NCBI GenBank assembly: GCA_026416095.1 | Contig: JAOAFV010000024.1 | Span: 1 to 33,752, forward strand | DNA from: Bacteroidales bacterium | GTDB taxonomy: Bacteria > Bacteroidota > Bacteroidia > Bacteroidales > GWA2-32-17 | Reading direction: 5' to 3' | Length of the DNA: 33,752 bases | Part shown: piece by piece, positions 26,699-33,752 of the stretch | Numbering within the stretch: position 1 is the first letter of the stretch | Layout of the letters: every line of letters begins with the position of its first letter | Program-made: the position numbers and the translations under genes | The notes under the pieces: generated by a model | The model's input: only the letters and a program-made list of their open reading frames with translations | Database searches by the model: none | Told to the model about the DNA's origin: nothing

Positions 26699-27553
26699 AT
26701 GAAAAGCGTTAATTTAGTGTTGATTGGAGGAGCTGAAGATAAGTATGAAGAAATGAAGATTTTGAAAAAGTTGTGCGCATTGGTAGATTATGAAGATATT
26801 GTATTAATTCCAACTGCTTCGTATTATCCAGAAGAGATAGCAGACACCTATAAAGAAGCATTTGGTAAAATTGGTGTTAAAAATTTGAAAGTTTTAGACA
26901 TAAGGTACAGGGATGAGTGCGATAGAGAAAATAATTTAAATGAAATAAATAATGCAAAGCTTGTATTTTTCAGTGGTGGCGATCAAGTTAAGTTGCTCGA
27001 AACCTTAAGGGGAAGTGCTTTGGAAAAACTAATTTACAATAGGTACAAAAAAAATAAATTAATTATAGCAGGAACAAGTGCTGGAGCAGCCTCGGCATCG
27101 GATGTAACATTATTTGATGGTGATTACAGTGGGTTTATAAAGGGTAAAGTAAAAACCACAAAAGGTTTTGGTTTTATAGAAGAAGTTATAGTAGATACTC
27201 ATTTTCTTAACAGGGAGCGTTTACCACGCCTTATTCAGGTATTAGCTATGAATGTTGAAAAAAAAGGAATTGGAATAGACGAAAATACAGCCGTATTTAT
27301 CGATAATAATAATAATTTAGAAGTTGTTGGAGAAAACATGGTTACACTCGTTAATGCCGACAGTGTTACTTATAACGATTATTTTGATATTGAAGAAAAC
27401 AAAGTTTATAACATAAATAATGTTAAAATTGGATTTTTATCAGAAGGGTCAATATTTAACCTAAAGAAATGGGAAATTATAAAACCTCAAAATAATGTGT
27501 ATAATCTTTCTAATGTTAAAGCTAAAGAAATTTTTACAACACTTTTTTCTTAA
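26699..27553 (+). CDS. cphB: Cyanophycinase-like serine peptidase (S51)
   Basis: This 284-aa protein belongs to the S51 peptidase family that cuts cyanophycin into beta-Asp-Arg dipeptides. Motifs are LVLIGGAED at the start, VFFSGGDQ, the nucleophile serine in AGTSAGAAS, DTHFLNRERLPRL and GIGIDENTA. No signal peptide is visible, so it is probably cytoplasmic. No cyanophycin synthetase gene is in the window, which is common, and the natural substrate may be another beta-aspartyl peptide. ATG at 26699 is preferred to the TTG at 26696. Its end overlaps the convergent MORN-repeat gene by 4 bp. Confidence 0.88.
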   Translation: MKSVNLVLIGGAEDKYEEMKILKKLCALVDYEDIVLIPTASYYPEEIADTYKEAFGKIGVKNLKVLDIRYRDECDRENNLNEINNAKLVFFSGGDQVKLLETLRGSALEKLIYNRYKKNKLIIAGTSAGAASASDVTLFDGDYSGFIKGKVKTTKGFGFIEEVIVDTHFLNRERLPRLIQVLAMNVEKKGIGIDENTAVFIDNNNNLEVVGENMVTLVNADSVTYNDYFDIEENKVYNINNVKIGFLSEGSIFNLKKWEIIKPQNNVYNLSNVKAKEIFTTLFS

Positions 27554-28395
27554 TCTTCGTTGTAAATAATATTAACAACATTACCTTTTTTGTAAATAGT
27601 TGTTTTTATTAATTTCCCATTTTCGTCGTAAGTATATTTTTTCCCATCAATTAAACGTCCATTTTTCCATTCTCCTTCACGCTCAATCTTTCCATCTTTA
27701 GTATATGTTTTGTAAAATCCTGTGCCTGTAAAATATTCTATGTTAGAAGAAGAAGAAGGTATTTGTTTTTCTTCTTGTTTTTGAATAGGTACATTTTCTT
27801 TATTTTTACTTTCATCTTTTTTATCTTCAGTTTTTGAATGGTCGTAGATTTTTATTGAAGCTTCATCGAGTTTACCATCATTAAATACTTTTTCGGATAT
27901 TAAAGACCCATTTTTGTCGTATTCTTTAATTATTCCAGATTCTTTACCATCTTTCCATTCGCCTACCATCATAAGTTTTCCGTTTTCATGGTAGTATTTT
28001 TGAATGCCTGTTCTTTTACCTTCCTGGTTATAATTCCATTCGTAAGCAATATTTCCATTACTATGATATAGTTTATATTCTCCCACCCATTTGTTTTCGT
28101 CCCAGTAACCTTCTTCGCTTATGTTGCCATTTTCAAAATAAAATTTTGCATATCCCTTGGCTTTACCATTCTTGTATGTAATTTCATACTTAATATTTCC
28201 ATTAGGATAATAACCTTTCCATACTCCTTCTTTATTGCCGTGAACAAAATTACCTTCTTCTATTTTTACATTTCCATCATATATTATCCACCAACCATGA
28301 TTATTTCCAAGTGAATCTTTTTTGTTGTATTCTTGTGTAAAACAATTAATACTTATTGTGACACAATAAAATAATATAGATAAATAATTGTACAT
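27550..28395 (-). CDS. Secreted MORN/YwqK-like repeat protein
   Basis: This 281-aa protein has a signal peptide (LSILFYCVTISINCFTQ). At least six repeats of about 22 residues follow, of the type GxxxxYYxNGNIxxEGxY, for example GYYPNGNIKYEITYKNGKAK and KYYHENGKLMMVGEWKDGKE. This is the MORN/YwqK antitoxin-like repeat. In Bacteroidota such exported proteins are common and mostly uncharacterised; the YwqK toxin-antitoxin link is from family naming only. A low-complexity K/E/S-rich linker (about 185-220) interrupts the repeats. No partner gene is adjacent. Confidence 0.8.
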   Translation of the reverse strand: MYNYLSILFYCVTISINCFTQEYNKKDSLGNNHGWWIIYDGNVKIEEGNFVHGNKEGVWKGYYPNGNIKYEITYKNGKAKGYAKFYFENGNISEEGYWDENKWVGEYKLYHSNGNIAYEWNYNQEGKRTGIQKYYHENGKLMMVGEWKDGKESGIIKEYDKNGSLISEKVFNDGKLDEASIKIYDHSKTEDKKDESKNKENVPIQKQEEKQIPSSSSNIEYFTGTGFYKTYTKDGKIEREGEWKNGRLIDGKKYTYDENGKLIKTTIYKKGNVVNIIYNED

Positions 28396-28456
28396 TTTGT
28401 ATACCTACTACAACTACAGTGTTATACGCTAAAAGTCAAAAAAAGTTTTAACATTT

Positions 28457-29191
28457 TTATAAGTTATGGTACAGAGCATAATTTCTATATATGTAAAAAA
28501 AAGATGTGTCTATAGGGATTCTGTTTATTTTAACTACTTTTATTTGATAAACAAAATCTCTCAACGTTGTATATTCTGTAATTTCTAAAGGTAACTTGCC
28601 AAAAAAATGAGGCAAAATTAAATAGTAGTGAATATGCTTAAATTTTGATCTAAAATAATTGAGCAGATAATAGTAAAAATTATAGTCTTTATTTTCTGAA
28701 ACCCAAAAAGAAAGTTCAAAGTTTTCGGTCTTATTCTTTATTCGCCACTGGAAACATTTCTCGCCACATATAATTTTATAATTACCACTGTTTTTAACTT
28801 CTATCGACGTATCAATCTTCTCCTTTGTGTTATTTATATAATTTACAACATACATTTTTTTCTTAGGATTAATTCTTATAATTTTATTATCAATTAAGTT
28901 AATTATGCTAATATTTAGTATTTGAGTGTCTTTTATTTCATCAATTCTTACAAAACTATTTTTAATTAAATATCTATAGCAATTTGTATCGAAAAGAGTT
29001 CTTTCAACTAAATATAATTCTCCCTCAAAATTATTAGTAAACTTCTGAGGAATATCAGTTAGCAAAGCATAAGGAAAAGAAGCATTACTTGTATCTTTTG
29101 ATTGTATTTTTTCGTTTTTAGCTTTACTTCCACATCCTTCAAGGACATAAATAAGAAAACCTAAATATAAAAAAATTATTATACTTTTCAC
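28457..29191 (-). CDS. Lipoprotein of unknown function
   Basis: This 244-aa protein has a GTG start and a lipobox signal peptide (IIIFLYLGFLIYVLEGC|GS). The mature part is beta-rich, with two further cysteines close together (KIICGEKCFQWRI) and no recognised family. The GTG is preferred because -7 TAATTTTG ends 4 nt upstream, which would make a leaderless transcript. It is not close enough to its neighbours to suggest an operon. Confidence 0.7.
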   Translation of the reverse strand: MKSIIIFLYLGFLIYVLEGCGSKAKNEKIQSKDTSNASFPYALLTDIPQKFTNNFEGELYLVERTLFDTNCYRYLIKNSFVRIDEIKDTQILNISIINLIDNKIIRINPKKKMYVVNYINNTKEKIDTSIEVKNSGNYKIICGEKCFQWRIKNKTENFELSFWVSENKDYNFYYYLLNYFRSKFKHIHYYLILPHFFGKLPLEITEYTTLRDFVYQIKVVKINRIPIDTSFFYIYRNYALYHNL

Positions 29192-29195
29192 TGTG

Positions 29196-29203
29196 CAAAA
29201 TTA
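29196..29203 (-). promoter_or_regulatory. -7 element 4 nt before a GTG start
   Basis: Minus-strand TAATTTTG matches TAnnTTTG exactly, 4 nt before the GTG at 29191. No good -33 is seen. Confidence 0.45.
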
Positions 29204-29411
29204 ATTTAATTGAAATTGATTAATTTGAACATTTTGATAAAAACTATTTTTTAATTGATAATTTTACACTAATAATATACTAAAAGTATAACGTTGACCT
29301 TAAAGATATTAAGCCTTAAAACATAAAATTTTGCAAACTACATTTTAGTACGATTTTCTATTTTACCTAGAACAGTATTGCTTAATGTAAGCTATGTGAG
29401 ATAACTACAGC

Positions 29412-29792
29412 TTATTCTGACGAAGATGTATTGCTTTCTTCTACAGAAACATATTTTTCTTTAATCTTAGCTTTTTTACCTTTAAGATTTCTTATATAAA
29501 ATATTCTTGCTTTTCTTACTTTTCCTCTTTTGTTTATTTCTATACTTTCAATAAATGGGCTGTACAAAGGAAATATCCTTTCAACACCTACTCCATTAGA
29601 AATTTTTCTAACTGTAAATGTCTTTTTTAATCCTGTTCCTTTAATTTGAATTACTACACCTTTATAACTCTGAATTCTCTCTTTATTACCTTCAACAATC
29701 TTATAATTTACAGTAATGGTATCGCCTGCTTTAAAATCGGGTAGATTCTTTTTTTCTATTAACTTATCCTCTACTAATCTTATTAAGTCCAT
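29412..29792 (-). CDS. rplS: 50S ribosomal protein L19
   Basis: This 126-aa ribosomal protein lies at the 30S-50S interface. The core [53 protein letters not shown] and [20 protein letters not shown] is unmistakable. The start MDLIRLVED at 29792 is chosen over the longer reading from 29852, since L19 begins there and the promoter TTTG/TAAATTTG (29822-29853) lies in between. It has an acidic, serine-rich tail after the core. No trmD or rimM neighbour is present, unlike the usual bacterial operon. Confidence 0.95.
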   Translation of the reverse strand: MDLIRLVEDKLIEKKNLPDFKAGDTITVNYKIVEGNKERIQSYKGVVIQIKGTGLKKTFTVRKISNGVGVERIFPLYSPFIESIEINKRGKVRKARIFYIRNLKGKKAKIKEKYVSVEESNTSSSE

Positions 29793-29821
29793 ATGGGTGA
29801 TAATTAAATTAAAAAGTTTTG

Positions 29822-29853
29822 CAAATTTATACAATATCTTACAATATAACAAA
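29822..29853 (-). promoter_or_regulatory. Promoter of rplS
   Basis: Minus-strand TTTG at 29850-29853, 20-bp spacer, then TAAATTTG at 29822-29829. This fits the Bacteroidota consensus, and the leader would be about 26 nt. Confidence 0.7.
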
Positions 29854-30019
29854 ATAAAATTTTGAGTTTAATTAAACTTTTTATTACTTCAATAAAATTT
29901 CCATAAGTATTTTTATTCTTGATAAGTACAATTATTTATCAATTATACGAATATCGTTTATATTTTTTGTTAATGTTTCTGAAAAGAAACAAAGCCTTTG
30001 GTGTTAGTTTCCCCACTTA

Positions 30020-30038
30020 TTTAGTTTTGAAAACTAAA
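30020..30038. promoter_or_regulatory. 8-bp inverted repeat upstream of clpB, possible operator
   Basis: TTTAGTTT-tga-AAACTAAA is a perfect 8-bp inverted repeat about 150 bp before the clpB start. It differs from the CIRCE heat-shock operator. It could be an operator or simply a small hairpin. Confidence 0.35.
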
Positions 30039-30185
30039 ATTTAAAAATTTTATAAATGACAATTTTGCATTGTGTAAATCTCTAAAAATTAGAATGTTAA
30101 TTAAAATTTTTAAATTATTATGCAAATTTGACATAATTTATTTAAAAGGTTCAATAATTGTAGGTAAAAGAAAAAAAACAAAAAA

Positions 30186-32777
30186 ATGAACCTAGATAAG
30201 TTTACAATTAAAGCTAGAGAAGTCATAGAAGGGGCAATTAATATTGCTCATACTAATAATAACCAAGTAATTGAAAATGGTCATCTTTTAAAATCGATTA
30301 TAGAAAAGGAACCTAATGTAGCAAAATATATTTTTGGTAAACTTAATATCGATATTTATAATTTGGAACGAATTATTGATGGAGTATTGCGATCATATCC
30401 GAAAGTACATGGGGGCAATGTATACCTTTCTTCTTCGGTAGAAAAAGCAATAAGGTATGCCGAAGATCTTTCAAAGAAGTTAAACGATCAATTTATAGCG
30501 GTAGAACATCTAATTGTAGGAGTTTTCAATGCAGGCGACGAAATATCAAAATTATTAAAAGATTTAAAGGTTAACGAAAACGATTTACTCAAAGCAATAG
30601 AAGATTTAAGAAAGGGAAGAAAGGTTAACTCGCAAACGGCAGAATCTAACTACCAAGCCCTTGAACGTTTTGCAATAAATTTAAACGAAAAAGCCCGTTT
30701 AGGTAAACTCGATCCTGTTATTGGTAGAGACGAAGAAATACGTAGAGTTTTACATATATTATCAAGACGCACAAAAAATAATCCAATACTCATAGGTGAA
30801 CCTGGTGTAGGTAAAACAGCTATTGTAGAAGGTTTAGCTCATCGTATTGTAAGAGAAGATGTTCCCGAAACTCTTAAATCCAAAAAAATTTATGCTTTAG
30901 ACATGGGAGCTCTTATAGCCGGAGCCATGTATAAGGGTGAATTCGAAGAGCGTTTAAAATCTGTTATTAAAGAAGTTATAGAGTCTGATGGAGAAATAAT
31001 ATTGTTTATCGACGAAATACATACCCTTGTAGGTGCTGGACGTACCGAAGGAGCAATGGATGCCGCTAACATACTCAAGCCTGCTCTTGCACGTGGTGAA
31101 CTGCGTGCAATTGGTGCAACTACATTGAATGAATATCAAAAATATTTCGAAAAAGACAAAGCCTTAGAGCGTCGCTTTCAGATTGTAATGGTCGATGAGC
31201 CCTCGGTAGAAGATAGTATTTCTATTCTTCGTGGGTTAAAAGAGCGTTACGAAAATCATCATAAAGTACGAATAAAAGATGAAGCAATAGTCACAGCTGT
31301 TGAACTTTCTCATCGCTACATTACCGACCGGAAATTGCCCGATAAAGCTATTGATTTAATCGATGAAGCTGCAGCAAAATTACGGCTTGAAATGAACTCT
31401 TTACCTGAAGAACTCGATGAATTGGAAAGAAAAATTCGTCAATTAGAAATAGAGAGAGAAGGCCTAAAAAGAGAAAAAGATACAGTAAAATTACCACAAA
31501 TCGAAAAAGAAATTAATGAACTTAATGAATTACGTAAAGAGATGCGCTCTAAGTGGGAAAACGAAAAACGCTTAATAAATGAAATACAAAAACAAAAAGA
31601 ACTAATTGAACAATATAAATACGAAGCAGATATAGCCGAAAGAGAAGGTCACTACGATAAAGTAGCAGAACTGCGATACGGACGAATTAGGGAGACAGAA
31701 ACAAAAATAGAAAAATTACAAAAAGAACTTAAAGAAATTCAGAAAGAAAAACCACTAATAAAAGAAGAAATAGAAGCTGAAGATATAGCAGAAATTGTTT
31801 CTAAGTGGACAGGTATTCCTGTAACACGAATGTTGCAAAGCGAAAGAGAAAAATTGCTTAAGCTTGAAGAAGAGTTACATAAGCGTGTTATTGGTCAAGA
31901 TGAGGCAATACGTGCAGTTGCCGATGCTGTGCGTCGTAGTCGTGCAGGCCTTCAAGATCCTAAACGCCCCGTTGGTTCGTTTATATTCTTAGGCACCACA
32001 GGAGTAGGTAAAACCGAACTTGCTAAAGCCTTGGCTGAATACCTATTTAACGACGAAAATATGATGACGCGAATAGATATGAGCGAATACCAAGAACGTC
32101 ACTCCGTATCGCGTTTAATTGGTGCTCCTCCAGGTTATGTTGGCTATGATGAAGGTGGACAACTAACCGAAGCAGTGCGTCGTAAGCCATATTCAGTTAT
32201 CTTGCTCGACGAAATAGAAAAAGCTCACCCCGATGTGTTTAATATACTTCTTCAAGTATTAGAAGATGGTAGACTTACAGATAACAAAGGACGAGTAGCT
32301 AATTTTAAAAATACAATCATTATAATGACATCGAACATTGGCTCACATATTATTTATGAAGAACTTGAAAAAGCAAACGAAAAAAACTTTTCAGAAGTAT
32401 ATGAAAAAACTAAAGAAAAAGTAATTTCCTTACTCAGGCAAACAATACGACCAGAGTTTCTTAATAGAGTTGATGAAATTATTATGTTTTCAACACTTTC
32501 TAAGCAAAACGTGATTGATATTGTAAAATTACAACTTAGGAATTTGCAAAAAATGTTAGAAAAAAATAACATTTATATGCAATTCACCGATAATTTGGTT
32601 AATTGGATTGTCGAAAATGGATATGAAATACAACTGGGAGCCCGTCCTATACGTCGTCTGATTCAAAAGGAAATTGTAAATGAATTATCAAAAATGATAA
32701 TTGAAGGAAAAGTACGTGAAGGTAAGATACTTATTGACATATATGATAACAAAGTTGGTTTTAAAAATATTAACTAA
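30186..32777 (+). CDS. clpB: ATP-dependent disaggregase ClpB
   Basis: This 863-aa AAA+ chaperone works as a hexamer that pulls proteins out of aggregates with DnaK. It has an N domain (about 1-145), and NBD1 with Walker [10 protein letters not shown] and Walker [12 protein letters not shown]. The coiled-coil M domain (about 400-525) is rich in E/K heptads. NBD2 has [14 protein letters not shown] and [15 protein letters not shown]. The C-terminal sensor-2 [10 protein letters not shown] is present. The pore loop [12 protein letters not shown] is intact and the length is standard. It has no IGL-type ClpP loop, fitting ClpB rather than ClpA. The AT-rich upstream region contains an inverted repeat but no convincing TAnnTTTG. 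Confidence 0.96.
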   Translation: MNLDKFTIKAREVIEGAINIAHTNNNQVIENGHLLKSIIEKEPNVAKYIFGKLNIDIYNLERIIDGVLRSYPKVHGGNVYLSSSVEKAIRYAEDLSKKLNDQFIAVEHLIVGVFNAGDEISKLLKDLKVNENDLLKAIEDLRKGRKVNSQTAESNYQALERFAINLNEKARLGKLDPVIGRDEEIRRVLHILSRRTKNNPILIGEPGVGKTAIVEGLAHRIVREDVPETLKSKKIYALDMGALIAGAMYKGEFEERLKSVIKEVIESDGEIILFIDEIHTLVGAGRTEGAMDAANILKPALARGELRAIGATTLNEYQKYFEKDKALERRFQIVMVDEPSVEDSISILRGLKERYENHHKVRIKDEAIVTAVELSHRYITDRKLPDKAIDLIDEAAAKLRLEMNSLPEELDELERKIRQLEIEREGLKREKDTVKLPQIEKEINELNELRKEMRSKWENEKRLINEIQKQKELIEQYKYEADIAEREGHYDKVAELRYGRIRETETKIEKLQKELKEIQKEKPLIKEEIEAEDIAEIVSKWTGIPVTRMLQSEREKLLKLEEELHKRVIGQDEAIRAVADAVRRSRAGLQDPKRPVGSFIFLGTTGVGKTELAKALAEYLFNDENMMTRIDMSEYQERHSVSRLIGAPPGYVGYDEGGQLTEAVRRKPYSVILLDEIEKAHPDVFNILLQVLEDGRLTDNKGRVANFKNTIIIMTSNIGSHIIYEELEKANEKNFSEVYEKTKEKVISLLRQTIRPEFLNRVDEIIMFSTLSKQNVIDIVKLQLRNLQKMLEKNNIYMQFTDNLVNWIVENGYEIQLGARPIRRLIQKEIVNELSKMIIEGKVREGKILIDIYDNKVGFKNIN

Positions 32778-33292
32778 ACACTATAAAGAATTACGAGTTG
32801 TCTAATTATTAATTATAATAAAGACCTTTGCAAAACTACCAAAAAAAATTTTTCTAATTAAATCATGATTAAAAATTTTAACTTTCTAAAAAAATTCAAA
32901 AAATCATGTCTAATTTTTATAATTTTATGTAGCAAACAACAAAAATTGTTCACCAAATATTTCAATTTTGGTCTATTTTTGATTAGTAGTTACCCTCTGG
33001 GCACACTATACCTTACACACTTCAACAAGCCGTAAACTTCAATCAATGATTCTATTCACTGTTTCAAAAAATTTGCCACGTCTTGTCTTACGTACATCGT
33101 AAATATCAAAAAACTCATTTGCATATCACGTTTTATTTTCATACCAAAAAATATACTTTTATTAAAATGCTTAAAAAAAATATTACCTATGTTATTAACA
33201 ATCTATTGAGAATATCCTTGCAAAGGTTTCATTTTATCCAATAGTATTTATAAATAAAAAAATTAGTGTAAAAAATTTTTTTTTCAAAAAAA
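32778..33292. other. Gene-free region containing the second IS relic
   Basis: No intact gene is seen. Most of the stretch is copy 2 of the IS relic (32822-33227). The remainder, 33228-33292, is AT-rich and resembles sequence after copy 1 (7037-7080). Confidence 0.6.
32822..33227 (-). mobile_element. Internally deleted IS relic with inverted ends (copy 2)
   Basis: The left end AGACCTTTGCAAAACTACC (32822-32840) and the right end TTGCAAAGGT (33218-33227) share a 10-bp inverted repeat, ACCTTTGCAA. The segment from 32822 to about 33030 aligns with 6333-6545 of copy 1, for example CTATTTTTGATTAGTAGTTA against CTATTTTTAATTAATAGTTA, and CACTTCAACAAGCCGTAAAC against CACTTCAACACGACGTAAAC. Most of the transposase frame is deleted, so only the ends and the C-terminal tail remain. 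It is non-autonomous and looks old. Confidence 0.65.
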
Positions 33293-33605
33293 CTAATTTA
33301 ATTTTGCATAAGCTTTAAATCTTACTAAATTGGCCGGTGTTTTAAAATACGCTTCGAGAGTGCTTTTAAAAAGTATGTATACGTGTATTCCTTGTGTGGT
33401 AAGAATTTTGATAGATATGCCTTCTAAAACCCGCATGGTTGTAAAGAGAGAGAGGACTTTCTTACCATTTAAAAACTCGGAAAAAATATTAAACACCTCG
33501 CGAGGGGTGTGGTATTTATTACCTTTTCTTTTTGTTTTACTACTTAGATTGCAAGCAAAAGTTTTTATTGACTTAAAAAAACTTAATAAAAAAATTTAAT
33601 TACCA
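33293..33605. other. Region without a supported gene before the LytTR gene
   Basis: Both strands have overlapping short open frames (33330-33599 plus, 33293-33496 minus), but neither gives a recognisable protein. A 10-bp palindrome CCTCGCGAGG lies at 33496-33505 in otherwise AT-rich DNA. It may be regulatory for the LytTR gene or a relic. Confidence 0.45.
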
Positions 33606-33717
33606 ATGGAGAGTAAAAAAATACAAAAAATGCTTATTACTGTAAACGGGAGCGTAAAGGTTGTTGATATAAAGGAAGTGGAGTATTTGGAGTCGGATGG
33701 ATGTTACTGCGATATAC
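33606..33717 (+). CDS. LytTR DNA-binding domain protein, truncated at contig end
   Basis: ATG at 33606 opens 37 codons before the adapter. The peptide contains MLITVNGSVKVVDIKEVEYL followed by ESDGCYCDI, the classic start of a LytTR domain, a DNA-binding domain found in response regulators and in stand-alone Bacteroidota regulators. With no receiver domain in front, the LytTR fold begins almost at residue 8, so it is probably a stand-alone LytTR protein. The 3' part is missing. The continuation into 33718 is artefact and must not be translated. Confidence 0.8.
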
Positions 33718-33752
33718 CTGTCTCTTATACACATCTCCGAGCCCACGAGACC
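33718..33752. other. Nextera adapter sequence (artefact)
   Basis: The sequence from 33718 begins CTGTCTCTTATACACATCT, the Illumina Nextera transposase mosaic-end adapter, and continues CCGAGCCCACGAGAC, the read-2 adapter. It is not genomic DNA and should be trimmed. Confidence 0.97.

Noticed and set aside
26699-27553. A cyanophycin storage pathway in this window
   Set aside because: Only the cyanophycinase-like gene is present and no synthetase is seen, so the pathway is not supported.
33330-33599. 89-codon plus-strand open frame and an overlapping minus-strand frame (33293-33496)
   Set aside because: Neither product resembles a known family, neither has a convincing start context, and the two overlap on opposite strands.
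33718-33752. Extension of the LytTR gene to the end of the window
   Set aside because: The bases are Nextera adapter, not genome.

Overview
The window is about 33.7 kb of very AT-rich DNA from a member of the Bacteroidota, probably Bacteroidales-like and probably a contig from a metagenome or draft genome. The evidence for Bacteroidota is the repeated TAnnTTTG -7 promoter element, the lack of clear Shine-Dalgarno sequences, many short-signal-peptide envelope proteins and lipoproteins, and families typical of the phylum (PD40/SPOR envelope protein, a DUF4831-like lipoprotein, glutamine synthetase beside a radical SAM gene). The last 35 bases are Illumina Nextera adapter sequence, so the right edge is a raw contig end.

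Left accessory region (1-7.2 kb). A two-gene minus-strand unit encodes a 987-aa protein with an N-terminal NERD nuclease-like domain and an SF1 helicase body, followed by a TPR/cold-shock-like/S1 protein. The helicase has lost the key residue in several ATPase motifs and looks like a pseudo-helicase. The pair is bracketed by repeat-like sequence, with a long imperfect inverted repeat at 50-197 and a fragment around 4911-4978. Next come a membrane-anchored protein of unknown function and a decayed IS5/IS1182-like transposase relic. This is the best candidate for an undescribed, defence-like nucleic-acid system in the window.

Middle region (7.2-17.4 kb). A radical SAM gene is broken by three single-base homopolymer insertions and lies directly behind a glutamine synthetase gene. 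Then follow tRNA-Thr(CGT) and tRNA-Gly(CCC), corA, a secreted CAP/OmpA-like/TPR protein, trxB, a small secreted cysteine protein, an aminotransferase, yqeY, and an unlisted 31-codon lysine-rich histone-like gene with a strong terminator.

Right region (17.5-32.8 kb). A giant 1935-aa envelope protein combines TPR, PD40-like and coiled-coil segments with three C-terminal SPOR-like repeats. A minus-strand group follows: aroE, a DUF4831-like lipoprotein, a periplasmic thioredoxin-fold protein, and an unlisted 53-aa lipoprotein. The endonuclease III gene nth diverges from aroE across only 12 bp. Then come cyanophycinase, a MORN/YwqK-like repeat protein, a lipoprotein, rplS (L19) and clpB. A second, more deleted relic of the same IS lies after clpB. 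The window ends inside a LytTR-domain gene cut off by the contig end.

Several genes have the -7 element 4-9 bases from the start codon, which predicts leaderless or nearly leaderless mRNAs.
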